Shown here piece by piece: positions 1-10,178 of a DNA stretch of 29,120 nucleotides; the stretch's first letter is position 1, and each line of letters begins with the position of its first letter. A program made the translations under genes and the position numbers. The notes below the pieces were generated by a model. It made no database searches and was not told where the DNA came from. It worked only from the letters and a program-made list of their open reading frames with translations. Source of the DNA: Chara braunii (lineage: Eukaryota; Streptophyta; Charophyceae; Charales; Characeae). The stretch is from NCBI GenBank assembly GCA_003427395.1, contig BFEA01000057.1, positions 2,204,669 through 2,233,788 on the forward strand. Reading direction: 5' to 3'.

Positions 1-54
1 CTTTTTAGTGGTCTGACTGCCCACTTTCTCATGCCTGTGTGTCCTGTGTTCCTT

Positions 55-772
55 TTATCTCTTCTCTCTCCCAATGACTGTGAAAACATACCCCTTTCCT
101 CTGCTTGCCCTTCTGCTTTTCCTGACTCTTTCCTCTTCTTTTCCCATATATTCCATCACCTTCTCCCTCAAGGCCTCTACTGCCTCTGGATCCGCAATCT
201 CATAGGTAGACATTATCTCCATGGCATTGCCTATGTTGGCCAAGCTAAGAGACAATTTCTCCAGTTCTTCTTGTTTTTCGAACTTTTCTTTTTCCAACCT
301 CTTTCTCTCCTCCGTTGACTCTTCGAATGTGAAAGAGTCGGGATTGGGCCGGTTCCTTACACTCCGCGGCCCTGTATTCCTAGATGTGACAACCTCATAA
401 TTGCCACACACTAGGTCGCATAAAACGAGGAACATCGTCCCGTCATGTTTGTTAAGTATGAGGGACTCAATTCTATTTAGGAAAGATTGGCCCAATAGGA
501 TAGGATGGTCCAGATCCGACATTATGAAGAAACAACTCCTTACCTTTACTTTCCAATCCCCATGACCACACTTGATGCGGTCCCTACGAACACTGCCTAT
601 TATTTGCTCCACTGAGAATTTCGTTATCGAAGCGATCGATTTTCATCCCTAAGCACAAAGCATGCTCCTCCTTTATGAGGTTCATCTCAACGCCTGTGTC
701 TACCATTGTCGTGCATGACTTCCCTTTGACTACCACATCCAGGCACCTGCATGCCACATACTTCCAATCCAT
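55..772 (-). pseudogene. Ty3-like retroelement aspartic protease, frameshifted
   Basis: This is a retropepsin-like domain that would cleave the element's Gag-Pol polyprotein. The first piece (772-584) has the catalytic motif VDTG at residues 24-27 (Asp codon at 698-700), followed by EMNLI, as in Ty3-group proteases. The reading then shifts frame at about 584-612. The second piece (612-55) carries the family's second signature, SDLDHPILLGQSFL, at about residues 32-45, then a Lys/Glu-rich segment likely to form a coiled coil (about residues 93-120), and stops at 55-57. The two pieces together look like one protease with a charged tail. It lies downstream of the gag pieces on the same strand, as expected for gag-pro order. 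No RT follows within the window because the window starts here. The frameshift makes it non-functional as read. Confidence 0.75.
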
Positions 773-809
773 TTTTTTGCTTGTTTCGGCCCCCCTGCTT
801 CTCTGGGAA

Positions 810-1568
810 TTATAGTACCCTGACGCACACTAGCCACCATTCTTCTAGAATACGAGCTTTGAACTCGTCTCGGAGCTTAGGGGTTGAGGCAAGGACATCC
901 TCCATATTCATGAGGTTGTTATGACCCTCGAGGAGTCTATTCATAATTTCTTCGACATCGAAGTCTTCTTCCACCTGGACTGTGTATTTCTTCTTCTTCC
1001 CTTTTCGGGACTTGTCCGTGTCCGTATTAACGCCTCTCTTTTTAGCTCTCTGCTCTGCTCGCTTATCCTCCACTTGCCTCATTTTCTCTTCCTCTTCATC
1101 CTTATCTTCTGGGACCTCAACAACCTCTTTCTTTGCACTTGGCTCAGGAATGTCTTGAGGTGGCTGACTAGAATTCACCGGTCAGTTAGCCCTTGTCCGA
1201 ACTGCCAATGGCGCTCTTCCTTGTCTCGACGGTGGCCTAAAAGCTATCCCAGATCGAGGCGTCGAACCCGGGATTGTTACGCGTGGCAAATTCCCAGGCT
1301 CTCCCAGCGCTCTTGGGCCCAAATCATAGAGGTATACCATGGGCCTTTTCCCTTTCCACTCCTTGACCTCTTCGCATGTATTAATCAACTTCCTTTGATA
1401 CCTCCCCGTCTTTGCTACCAGATTCTCCATCCTTTCCAGCGTTTTTCCTGCTTCAATCCGACAATCTTCTTCTTCCTCATCGTCTGATTCCACTACGATG
1501 GGCTCTTCTCTCACGGTGTCGGCAGACATCCTTTGTCCCACTTCCTCATTCTCTCCTCTTTCTTCCAC
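810..1568 (-). pseudogene. Gag-to-protease linker of the minus-strand retroelement, charged, broken
   Basis: Two open stretches in tandem, 1568-1182 and 1178-810, are separated only by a stop near 1179-1181. The first has an acidic run (ESDDEEEEDC, about residues 27-36) and a stretch reading MENLVAKTGRYQRKLI. The second is highly charged, with a Glu-rich segment then a Lys-rich segment (KSRKGKKKKY), followed by FDVEEIMNRLLEGHNNLMNM. I recognise no enzymatic domain. The position between the zinc-knuckle region (upstream on this strand) and the DTG protease suggests a spacer of the Gag-Pro polyprotein. The protease piece begins shortly after its stop. Assignment to this element rests on order, strand and continuous coding-like composition. 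Confidence 0.55.
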
Positions 1569-1592
1569 CCTTATATCAGGGGGAATTTCCTC

Positions 1593-2555
1593 TTATTGCC
1601 AGATGTGGAACATGGCCGGAGGGGCAGGTAAATTTGATGCATTGGCTCGTCGCCGATCCTCTTTCCTCGTCCCTCCTGAAATCGTAGGGTCGATGTAGTT
1701 TCCGAACTTGTTATAGACATCTCCATCTATGTTCGTAATAATCAACCCCTCTTCCTCATCATTCCTTTGAACATGGCAAAACTTAATCATGTGCCCCTTT
1801 CTCGCCACAGTGTTGGCAAATCGCGTTACTTCAATCTGCTCTCCCTCTACCATATCCTTGTCCACCTTCTTAGCCTCCCCGACTCCCCGAAGTGTTCTTA
1901 TCCCCATTTCCTCCTCCATCGGAATTATCGCCAACATTTCCTCTTCCGCCTCCTCCGCGACCTCCATTTCCTCTACCTCTTCCCGATCCTTGTCCCTATC
2001 TGCGTCCTCCAGCTGGATTTGCTTGAGATCCTTGCATCGCCGATTGTTGCGGCTGACTTGTTTGTTGAGCTTGAAGCTCTGGAAACCCGCATGACGCCAC
2101 ACTTATTGGAGCCCCCTATGAGACCCACTCATTGGCCAGGGCGCATGGGGATCAACTCCAGGCCAGGGACTCGGAGGCCCATAGACTGGCCACTGCCCAT
2201 AGGGCGCTTATCCAATTTGTGAGGGCATCACAATTCCTACCTGGCTTTGAGGCTCAGGTGGTGGCATCGCTGCGGCTTGGGAACCCTGACCCCTTCCTGA
2301 GCCTTGTCCTCCTTGGGTCAGATTTTTGGCCTTTCGTTGAGTTTTTGTCAACTTTTGAGGTGCAGGTTCTTTCTCTTCTTTTTCATCTTCTTCTTCCGGC
2401 TCCTCTCTTACCACCGTTCTCTTAACTCTCTCTTGAACATGGGTTACCGTCATTGCCTTTCTCGGAGCATTTGCCTCTTTTGTGGCGGAAAGTTGGGCCA
2501 CTACCTCCTCTACAACTTTTCTGAGGTTTTGACCACCTCTTGCTGCGGCATCCAT
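1593..2555 (-). pseudogene. Gag C-terminal region: basic/RGG-rich segment and broken CCHC zinc knuckle
   Basis: This is the nucleic-acid-binding end of a retroelement Gag. The 2555-2208 stretch is Gln/Arg/Glu-rich and ends in Pro/Gln-rich sequence. Further along, the frame that reads Gly/Arg repeats (RGRGNGGRGGGG, about 1930-1975) leads into a zinc-knuckle start, Cys-x2-Cys-x4-Gly, at 1818-1797. A run of four C on the plus strand (1794-1797) then puts the reading one base out, and the His and final Cys of the knuckle (HMIKFC, ending at 1776) lie in the neighbouring frame. That second frame continues as NIDGDVYNKFGNYIDP to the stop near 1593. So the long open frame across 1593-2102 is real only after about 1797. 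Several in-frame stops add to the decay. Confidence 0.6.
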
Positions 2556-2576
2556 GACCTTCCTTTTCCACCTGAC

Positions 2577-3313
2577 TTATCGCATTTGGAAGAGGTCCAC
2601 TTGGTCAAATTCTCTGTCCGCCACGCTTCCTTTAATTGTGGTCCACGTCAACTTTTTTCCCGGGGCGCCTCGCTTTGTTAAAGCAGAGGCCGCAAAATTT
2701 GTGAAATGCCTTAGGAAGGTCGCACATTGTTCTTCTTCGACCATCCCAGGAACTCTTTTTGCCATTTTTTCGAAAGTTGTGGCGAATGCACCCATCGTGG
2801 TGAACTCATTCCGGCTTAAAACTTCCAAGTCTGCTTTTGTCAACATACCATCCCCCAGTTTAAAATGTCTCTGCATTTCTTCCTTAAAACTTGCGTAGCC
2901 TCCCGCCTCATCTGCAACCACTTTCATTACGTCTAGCCGAATTTCCCATCAAACATATCTGGGTATCATTTTGAATTTGTCCGCCTCAACTGTCTCAATT
3001 GTAACTTGTTCCAACAACTCCAACCATTTTGATACCCTTTCCCCTTTAAATAAGAAGATGTCGACCTTTGGCATATGTAGCAGCGCCAACTCTCTTTTCT
3101 CGAGTGTCTTGATCAGATCCTCTCGTGTTGCACCCGGACCTCACACAATCCCATCAGCTTTCGTCATCTCTACACTTCTTTTAGATCCTGTAGGGACAAG
3201 AAATAGCCCATTGACAACTCATCAACCCTTTATACTGTTCATCTTCGATGTAACCAACTGCTCCTTTTTCTTTATAATCGAACTACTTTACGTACTCCTT
3301 TTTACTAACCCGG
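2577..3313 (-). pseudogene. Gag capsid-like region of a Ty3-like retroelement, with stop codons, cut by an insertion
   Basis: This is the structural Gag (retrotransposon-gag family) portion. Reading from 3313 down, the frame has FKGERVSKWLELLEQV (about 3045-2998) and FKMIPRYV, a stop at 2949-2951 where Trp is expected, then WEIRLDV and the long open stretch from 2927 with FATTFEKMAKRVPGM and EEQCATFLRHF. It ends at a TAA at 2577-2579, with coding-like sequence continuing past it. Another TGA lies near 3130, and two adjacent stops near 3218. At 3313 the frame is interrupted by the LTR of the giant element, and its upstream part reappears at 21920-21984. Family recognition comes from the W-x2-L pattern and the FKMIPRYV region; I cannot name the element. 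Confidence 0.6.
3310..3313. repeat. Target-site duplication CCGG, left copy
   Basis: CCGG stands directly before the TGTTGGGACC start of the left LTR, and the same CCGG follows the CA end of the right LTR at 21920-21923. The duplication reads as five bases (CCGGT) if the T of the LTR start is counted. It marks the insertion site in the minus-strand gag frame. Confidence 0.7.
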
Positions 3314-3886
3314 TGTTGGGACCTATGGGTCCCGAATAATGACCTGACACTCGAGAGCATGTATATAGCCAAGTTGTGCACGACAGAGAAATCCGAAGAA
3401 AAGAGACAAGAGAGAGAGAAAAAAGGATTAGGACGGGACAGCAGGAAGTTATGATGCCCTGGAGTAAATACCGTAGGGAGAAAGAACCGGCAACGGAAAG
3501 CAAATAGTGACAGGACATGGGCACATAGGGGCATAACATGGGGCCAGAAGGGCCATTAGGAGTCAGCATGACAAGGAACCAAGGGGCCATTAACTTAGCA
3601 AGCGCGGCACGACGGATGACAAGAGAATATGGAAGCCCAGAGATGGATAGCCCGAGTGGCCGCGGGACACTAGAGAATAAGGGCCCAACATGGGGGCCGC
3701 CTATGACAACTGACGGGAACCACAGATTGGGCGGCCGGAGAAACCGACGCGAGTAGGGCCGAGAAAAGGCAAGGGAAAGAGGCCACCATAGGGGGCGGTA
3801 AACGTCAAAAGAACAATGGGACACCTTGAGGAAAGGCACCAGGGACCACGTGAAACTAAGTAAAAATAAACCATCGGGGGGACAAA

Positions 3887-4075
3887 GTGTCGGGCACCAC
3901 CGACGGGACAAAGTGTCGGGGACCACCGGCGGGACAAAGTATCAAGGACCACCGGTGGGATAAAGTGTCGGGGACCACCAGCGGGACAAAGTGTCAGGAA
4001 CCACCGGCGGGACAAAGTGTCGGGGACCACCGGCAGGACAAAGTGTTGGGGACCATCGATGGGACAAGTGGCGGG
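3887..4075 (+). repeat. 26-base tandem array in the 5' LTR, about 7 copies
   Basis: The unit is GTGTCGGGGACCACCGGCGG plus GACAAA, repeated at a 26-base period with point changes, and a shortened eighth copy (GTGGCGGGGAC). Because 26 is not a multiple of three, the proline-rich open frames on the minus strand are by-products. The unit begins with a near copy of the LTR's own terminal sequence (TGTCGGGACC). Confidence 0.9.
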
Positions 4076-4179
4076 GACATGAGAAGGTCTCAAGAGAAAC
4101 GGCGGAGCGGCATGAGGGAAAAACAATTAAAACAAGATGCACCATCAAGATCGAGATCTTGACGGCCAAAAATGTTAGC

Positions 4180-4203
4180 ACCACTAGTGCAACCACTAGT
4201 GGT
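4180..4203. other. Dyad-symmetric CACTAGTG motif, 5' LTR module A
   Basis: Arms ACCACTAGTG and CACTAGTGGT (10 bases, perfect) are separated by four bases. Related copies: 5630-5652 (module B, one mismatch), 17753-17776 (11-base arms, two-base loop) and 19178-19199. Confidence 0.8.
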
Positions 4204-4415
4204 AGCAAACGGGAAGGCCAAAAGGAAAAGAAAAAGTAAAGAAACATGAAGAGGGAGGCATAGGAACAATCCGAAAAATTTCGGATCAGCCTCCCTCAAG
4301 AAAATAGAGTCATGTGAAAAATAGGCCTCCGGGAGAAAATCGGAGTAGGAGGGGCTACTGTGTGAGAGAAATAGAGGTAAAAGGAAACTCCCATGGGCAT
4401 GAGGAAGCCATTATT

Positions 4416-4440
4416 GCAGTTCGAGATATAACGGACTGCA
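4416..4440. other. Hairpin motif GCAGTYCG...CGGACTGC, copy 1 of the 5' LTR
   Basis: Arms GCAGTTCG and CGGACTGC are separated by the eight-base loop AGATATAA. The motif is flanked on both sides by CCATGGGCAT. It is the first of four good copies in this LTR; the equivalent in the 3' LTR (18000-18023) has perfectly matching eight-base arms. Confidence 0.8.
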
Positions 4441-4613
4441 CCATGGGCATAGGGAGTGCCAAAACTAAGAGGAAGGGCCTTGAAAGAGGCCTTAACAGCC
4501 ACTTGACACAGAGCATGCTAGCAAAATAAAGAAAATAAAAGAAAATGCGGGAGAATAAGAAAAAGAAAGTGAGAGGGAGTGAGTGAGTTGGTCGTCAGTA
4601 AGGACTGCCACAA

Positions 4614-4635
4614 GTAGGGAGTGGCAGGTCCCTAC
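4614..4635. other. Hairpin motif GTAGGGA...TCCCTAC, module A
   Basis: The seven-base arms GTAGGGA and TCCCTAC match perfectly. The 3' LTR copy at 18199-18220 has eight-base arms with loop TGGCAG. The module B version in this LTR (6330-6357) has perfect 11-base arms ACAGTAGGGAC and GTCCCTACTGT around a six-base loop. Confidence 0.8.
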
Positions 4636-4839
4636 CCTCCAAGAAAGGAGGAAAAAGAAAAGAAAAGAGAAAAGTAAAGAAAAAAGAAAAGAAAAGAAAA
4701 GAGAAAAATACCTTAACGGTAAAAAACGACCACTTGGGGAGATGCATCCGTGACCAGATACATTCTCGAATATGGCGGTTGCAAAGGGCATTGATTTTCT
4801 CTTGATGTTGCAGAGAAAATCAAGAAAAATCAAGGCCCT

Positions 4840-5188
4840 ATGCAACCGAGATACAACGGATTGCATGGGGGAAGAGAAACACATGTTTTAGGTGCATCCG
4901 GAGACAATATTGAGCCCGAATGAACTTGAAAGTTGACCGTTTCTTTGTCCTTCAGTTTTGGGCTAGTTGCGGGGTAATGGGGCTAGGAAATTAACCCCCG
5001 TTGCAGTCCGAGTTACAACGCACTGCATGTGGAAGGGAAAACACATGTTTTAGGTGCATCCGGAGCCAATATTGAGCCCGGATGCACTTGAAAATTGAGC
5101 GCTTCATTTTCTTTCAGCTTAGGGTAAGTTGTGGGGCTATGGGACGAGGAAAATAGCCACAGTTGCAGTCTGAGAAATAACGGACTGC
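4840..5188 (+). repeat. 162-base tandem block with paired hairpins, 5' LTR
   Basis: Three copies of the GCAGTCCG-type hairpin occur at 4840-4866 (ATGCAA-CCG/CGG-A-TTGCAT variant), 5003-5026 and 5165-5188, spaced about 162 bases. Between them lie copies of TTTTAGGTGCATCCGG followed by an inverted partner. At 5054-5087 the arms GTGCATCCGG and CCGGATGCAC match over 10 bases with a 14-base loop. At 4892 the right arm is mutated. The block is the counterpart of 18396-18744. Confidence 0.8.
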
Positions 5189-5835
5189 ATAAGGATGCCT
5201 AGGCCAAGGGAAAAATGAGCCATGAAAAACCCAAAGGGCTAGAAAATAGTGATTTCGGTATGGGGCAAATAAAGACGGTAAACGGCAACCGTGAGATGAG
5301 ATCTCGCGGCCAAACATAATTGGCACACATGGGGCACTTGGGAAGGAGATATTGGAACTTACAAAGGCAAGGAGGTCCCAAAATAAAAATGAGACTTCGA
5401 CTGGGACGGACATTAAATGGACCCAAATAAAAATAGTCGAAAAATGGGACATGCGCCGGCAGGACTACCAGCGGGACAAAAAAATGGAACTAATCCGGGA
5501 AGAGTGGCAGGGACTTGAGTTGTCCGAAGGCAACCATGAGCCAACATGAAAAATGGTCACACGAAGCAAACGGCACCGTCGAGATCAAAGATCTAGACGG
5601 TGGAAAATATTAGGTGGAAAATATTAGCACCACTAATGCAAGCACTAGTGGGATCAAGTGGGAGAGTCGTGAGAGAAAAGAAAGCAAAACAATGATGGTG
5701 GAAGGGTTGCCCAGCAGTCCGGGGTATCTCGGTCTAGCTAGGCATGAGAAAATAAAGCCCCAAGGGGCTCAACATGAGAAAAAGGCTGTCAAAAAGAAAA
5801 CGGAGCAAAGGGGGCCCAAAATTGAGGATAAAGAA

Positions 5836-6331
5836 GGCAAAATGAAGCCCCTTTGAGTATGGGGGCTCCATTATTGTAATCCGAGATATAACGGCCAACA
5901 ACTGAATTTTAATTTGGCCATAAATGAAGATTCATGGTCTAGAAAAAGACTCAACAACCACTTGACACTTGTCACATCAGAAATAAAAGAAAAGAAAAAA
6001 AAAACGGGAGAAAATTGAGGGAGAATGAGACAAAGGGGGAGAAAAGAGTGGAGGAGAAAGTGTCGGCCTATTGGGATAACGGAGGCAAAATGAAGCCCCC
6101 TTGAGTATGAGGGCTTCATTATTGTAATATGAGATATATCGGTCAACCGTTGAGTCTGAATCTGGCCATAAATGAAGATCCATGGTCTAGAAAAAGACTC
6201 AGCAGCCACTTGACACTTGTCAGATCAGAAATAAAAGAAAAGAAAAGAAAACGGGCAGAAAATGGAGGGAGAATGAGACAAAGGGGGAGAAAAGAGTGGA
6301 GGAGAATGTGCCGGCCTATTGGGACTGGGAC
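5836..6331 (+). repeat. 248-base tandem duplication unique to the 5' LTR
   Basis: The segment starting GGCAAAATGAAGCCCC at 5836 is repeated at 6084, through the GAGATATAACGG motif, the TCTAGAAAAAGACTCA stretch and the AAAGAAAAG run. The 3' LTR has a single copy (about 19384-19628). The duplication therefore arose after, or during, the element's insertion. Confidence 0.8.
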
Positions 6332-6357
6332 AGTAGGGACAGGCAGGTCCCTACTGT
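6330..6357. other. Perfect 11-base hairpin CAGTAGGGAC, module B
   Basis: ACAGTAGGGAC (6330-6340) and GTCCCTACTGT (6347-6357) are exact reverse complements with loop AGGCAG. The counterpart in the 3' LTR (19629-19658) has 13-base arms with one mismatch. Confidence 0.85.
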
Positions 6358-8519
6358 GACCTCATCCCTCCTAGAATTAAGGAGGACAATCCGGATTGCA
6401 GAGATATGGCCCTTGGGGCAATATCTCTACAAAATCTGAATTAAAAAAAGAAAAATGAGGGAAAAGGAAAAGGAAAAATGACCGGTTTACTTTTCGGTCA
6501 TGAATATGAGATTCAGATTCGTGGAGGAGGGAATATGGTCGTTTTTTATTAGGCCTACCTAAACGGCCAACTGCAGAATGAGTTGGCAGCCCAAAATGGA
6601 AAGAAACGAAAGAGAAAAAATGACAAAATTGTGCATTTGGCCCAAACGGAGGGCCTGGTGGACCAAAAATTGAAAAAGGAGAGCTTAGAGGCTCAAATTT
6701 GAAGCAAGGACTACTTGGGGGTGGCACGGAATATTTTTGGCTTTGGATCTCAGCCAGATCCAAGGCTGAAAAGGCACCGAGGCATGAGAAAATACCGCGG
6801 CCCACCAAAAATGGGGTAGAAACTGAAAAAAAACGAGAAAAAGAGGCCTTTTTCTTTCAAGCGAGGCTGCCCCTTCAGCATTAGGACCCAAGGGGGTCAG
6901 CATTTTGAAAAGGAAAAAGAGGCTGAAGGAGGCCAAGAGGCAGTCCGAGTTGGTACCAACCACTCGGATGCATGTACTTGGCCACAATAAGGCCCAGGTA
7001 CCCCCGGAAGGGCCTAGTCGTGAATTTTTGCCTTGGGGGGTACCTCGGTTCACCTCAAGGCACATGGGGAGGCCCATGGGCTGGCCGGAGTGCTGGTTTC
7101 AGCCTACATAAGCTGATGATTCAGTCCGCCACACTCACATTTGCATGAGGAGTGCCCATGCTGCCTAAGTAAGCTCATAGGAGCACTTCTCTCACTTGGA
7201 GAGAGGAGAGGGGGACCCCTGCCAGTTTCGGAGCTTAGAGGAGACTGTGGGCTAGAGGGGAGGACTCCATAGCCATAGTGGAAGAAGCTTGCAGTAGCTT
7301 GGGAGAGGTTGAGAGAGGAAGGGGAAGAGGGGTTTGAGGAAGGTGAAAATCATAGCTAAGGTGACACTTGTTCAAGGAAGGAGGGGGCTTCATCAAGATT
7401 GATGCTCCAACTCCAAGATACTAAGGAGGGAACGGACGGTGAAAATAATTTGTCCTCACTTGGCGGGGGAAGTGGGCAAGAAGATAGTTGCTGGTCCCTT
7501 GTGCCACCAAGAAGGAAAGGAAAAGACATGTGAGCGATTGAGAGAAGTCAAACCCGGAAAAGGGACTAGACAAAGTTGGTACTTAAAGCAAGGTCAGATT
7601 GACTCAACCATCACCCCGACTGCATGACTAAGGGGAAGAGATTGGCTTGGATTGAGAAAAGGGAAAGGAAAGCACAAAGGGCCAAGGAAAACGAACTTAG
7701 GTTTGTGGGAGGGATTATGTGTTGACCCCATGTGGGGGATGCCTTGCATAAATTGTGTTGAATGTGCACGTAAGTAGACTAAAGAGACATTAAGTGGTAA
7801 AGGGTCCCGGGAACGCCGGGCAACAAAGAGAGCATGGGGCTAAGGACAAACGGGTTGTGGACTTAACCTTCGCCCTTGAATAATTGCTTGAGCATGTTTA
7901 TGTGAAGCAAGGTCGACAATAGCATATGGCAAAGACATACGGCGGCCGAGAAGGTCGCCTAGACTAAGATGAAAAAAAAATTGGGCATATATGCGGGATG
8001 GGGCGCCGAAAAGACTAAGGGGTGTATAGGAGAATGTGAGAGTTGGATGAAGAAAGGACATGCATGATGTATGTGATAACCAAAGTCACGTGTAGTTTGG
8101 ACGGAAGGTAGTTGCGACCCGACAAGGCTACAGGGACTCTCCGCTTAGCAAATGGATGCGTGGCCCAAGGATGACGCTTGGCCTACGCATAAAAGAAGAG
8201 AAACTCTCAATAAATTCCCTGGACTGCTTTTGTATTGGAAGGAGCTATTGCATGGCAACATATCAAAGCATCAAGAAAACTGCGCTTGACGTAAAGATTG
8301 GCGAGTCTACCATCGGACGAGAGGGCGGAGCTACATCCCCAATGTCGAAGCTCTCTCACAAAATAGTCCATCCCCATCCATCGCAAACATTAGGCGGGGG
8401 TGCTCCTGTGATGAACGCTCCGCGCCCTGAGCATGAGATCGGGCGGAGCAGAGCCAACTGAGACCCGCAACTGGTCGACTCAGGCTCGAAAGTCTAACAG
8501 GGTAGGGCCCTACAAAAAA

Positions 8520-8538
8520 TGGTGGAGGTGTCGGGTAT
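8520..8538 (+). other. Primer-binding site, tRNA-Ala type
   Basis: TGGTGGAGGTGTCGGGTAT begins five bases (AAAAA) after the CA end of the 5' LTR. It starts with TGG, complementary to a tRNA CCA end. The next bases fit the 3' acceptor and T-arm of nuclear tRNA-Ala, which as I recall ends CA(C/T)CTCCA before the added CCA. One to four mismatches occur, depending on the tRNA-Ala variant. Matching to the host's own tRNA set would settle it. Confidence 0.65.
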
Positions 8539-8539
8539 A

Positions 8540-10178
8540 GGGTTAAACTGACCCTTGCGATTCTGAGGGGGGGCACCCTACGCATGACCGTGTACACAAC
8601 CAAAGAGAAAGAAATTGGACTTGAGCTTGCTCTTCCCTTTGAGAGAATCAGATTTGAGAGTGGTTGGGCGCATGGCATTGCCAGGCCTGGAGGTATAACA
8701 TGCATGCTACACACTTGATCAACTCACTCCTTTGTGGAGTAGCTCTAGGCCCCCTCCTCCGGTGCTGGTGTTCGCCTTTGGAAGAGCCTCGGGCAAGTCG
8801 CAGGTCGACCCTTCCTCTTTGTGCGAAAAAAGGGTTCCGGTTCCCTGGCAGGCGGTTGGTGCTTTGGCTTCGGTCGGGGTCCAATGAAAATCCCGCGGCG
8901 GAGTAATCCGTCCTACATGGTGCTCGTCTTTCTTCTTCTGATCCCATCGGGCTCATGCACTATACACTTGAGATGCTTAAAGGAACCTACATTAACACAA
9001 CAGGTCATTAAGAAGGATCAATCCTACCCTATGAAAGGACAAACCAATAAAGATAAAGAGAATGAAGGGAGTTGCTAGACTCCTAAGAAAATTAGCTCAC
9101 CCTTGAAGACGCTCACGAAAAGGAACCAACCACTGTGTATGGAAGTAAGGGGAGTGACGCTCACTGTCCTGAGAGAAAACGGTGAGTTATGGGTAGGAAG
9201 CGTTGGGTACACCAAGGGAAAGACACTTGTACTATGTGTGTCCCACTTGGGACTTGTGATCTGCTTGAGGGGATTTTAGCATCTTGCCTTTCAGAAGGAA
9301 GGGATAAGTCTGCACTAGCTGGTGCGGGATAGCGAAACGTCATTTCTATTGTAGCGCCGCCGGGTCTCATATGTGGAGGTTGGACCACCGAGCTGTCGGA
9401 CAGGAGTTGATCTCGTAGCACTTTCTCCCGGACAGACCGAGCATGGCTCGACACCTTGCCCAAGCGGGATGTGAAACGTCTCCCCAGGCGGGGCTTTAGC
9501 TTGTCGGTTGGCGGAGGGGGATCAATGTGTGTGAGGCAAGGAGGGAGCCTCGAAAACGATTAGTAGCTTCCCGTAGTACGGTTTGGGAAAGGTTGATTCT
9601 TATCGGACCAATGGAAGTGAATGCCCAGACGGCTAACTTTTGCTTCTAGCGGGGTGCGCGGGGTGATTCCCGGTACCAATGGGGTATGCAAAAGCGGCAA
9701 AACGGAATGGGGTATTTTGGGCGAATGGAGCGGGCTAACACCCTGTGCCGGAGCCTGGGTACCGCGCTCGCGACAGTTGAGTTGCGCTTGAGGTATGGGA
9801 TAAAACTCTACCGAAAGTACCAACGGAGAGACCACATTGGGAAAGGCCGGTGAGGAGATGACCGGCCTGTGTGTGAGATTGCCTGAATCTTTTTTTTGTA
9901 CTCCTCCTCTGTAAACGATTGGTTGAGATCTGAGCTGTTGGACGGGGCTATGATTCTAGTATATTCCCTCCTCCCTGACTAAGTCTACACGAGTGAGAGA
10001 TAATTGAAAGGAAGGAGGATAGAGGTCAGCCTGGAATGAAACCAAGAGAAGGAACGTAGGATATGATGGCCGGCCGAAGGTACTGTGGAAGGGGGGAACT
10101 TAGGACTGGGGAGGCAGATTAGGGAGACCTTGATGAGGGGTCTGAAATAATTCTCATCTAGGATATAGACTGACCTGA
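8540..10178 (+). other. Internal leader of the giant element, no gene recognised
   Basis: About 1.6 kb between the primer-binding site and the first coding-like stretch. I see no convincing protein: open frames up to 100 codons occur on both strands with no recognisable motif. One clear dyad is at 9844-9868 (arms AGGCCGGT and ACCGGCCT, nine-base loop), followed 21 bases later by a run of eight T (9890-9897). The position suits a leader or packaging region of a retroelement, but that is inference. Confidence 0.4.
9844..9868. other. GGCCGGT dyad upstream of a T-run
   Basis: The eight-base arms AGGCCGGT and ACCGGCCT are perfect, with loop GAGGAGATG. TTTTTTTT follows at 9890-9897. It could be an RNA stem-loop; no function is shown by the sequence alone. 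Confidence 0.6.

Larger units (their letters stand above)
3314..8514 (+). repeat. 5' LTR of the giant element (5,201 bases)
   Basis: It matches 16853-21919 end to end, with the same order of motifs. Order inside: TG end, a 26-base tandem array (3887-4075), hairpin module A (about 4140-4640), a 162-base repeat block with hairpins (4840-5190), module B (about 5575-6360), and a 3' half ending in CTACA. Compared with the 3' LTR it carries an extra 248-base tandem copy (5836-6331) and lacks a 115-base segment present at 20544-20658. Those two events explain almost exactly the 134-base length difference. There is no coding sequence: long open frames here are translations of repeats. Confidence 0.85.

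Noticed and set aside
3887-4075. CRISPR-like array
   Set aside because: Units are directly adjacent with no spacers, and the context is a eukaryotic LTR.
3283-4247. Proline-rich repeated minus-strand proteins over the 26-base array (and the same at 17400-17870)
   Set aside because: The repeat period is not a multiple of three and all frames give similar repeats; a by-product of the DNA array.
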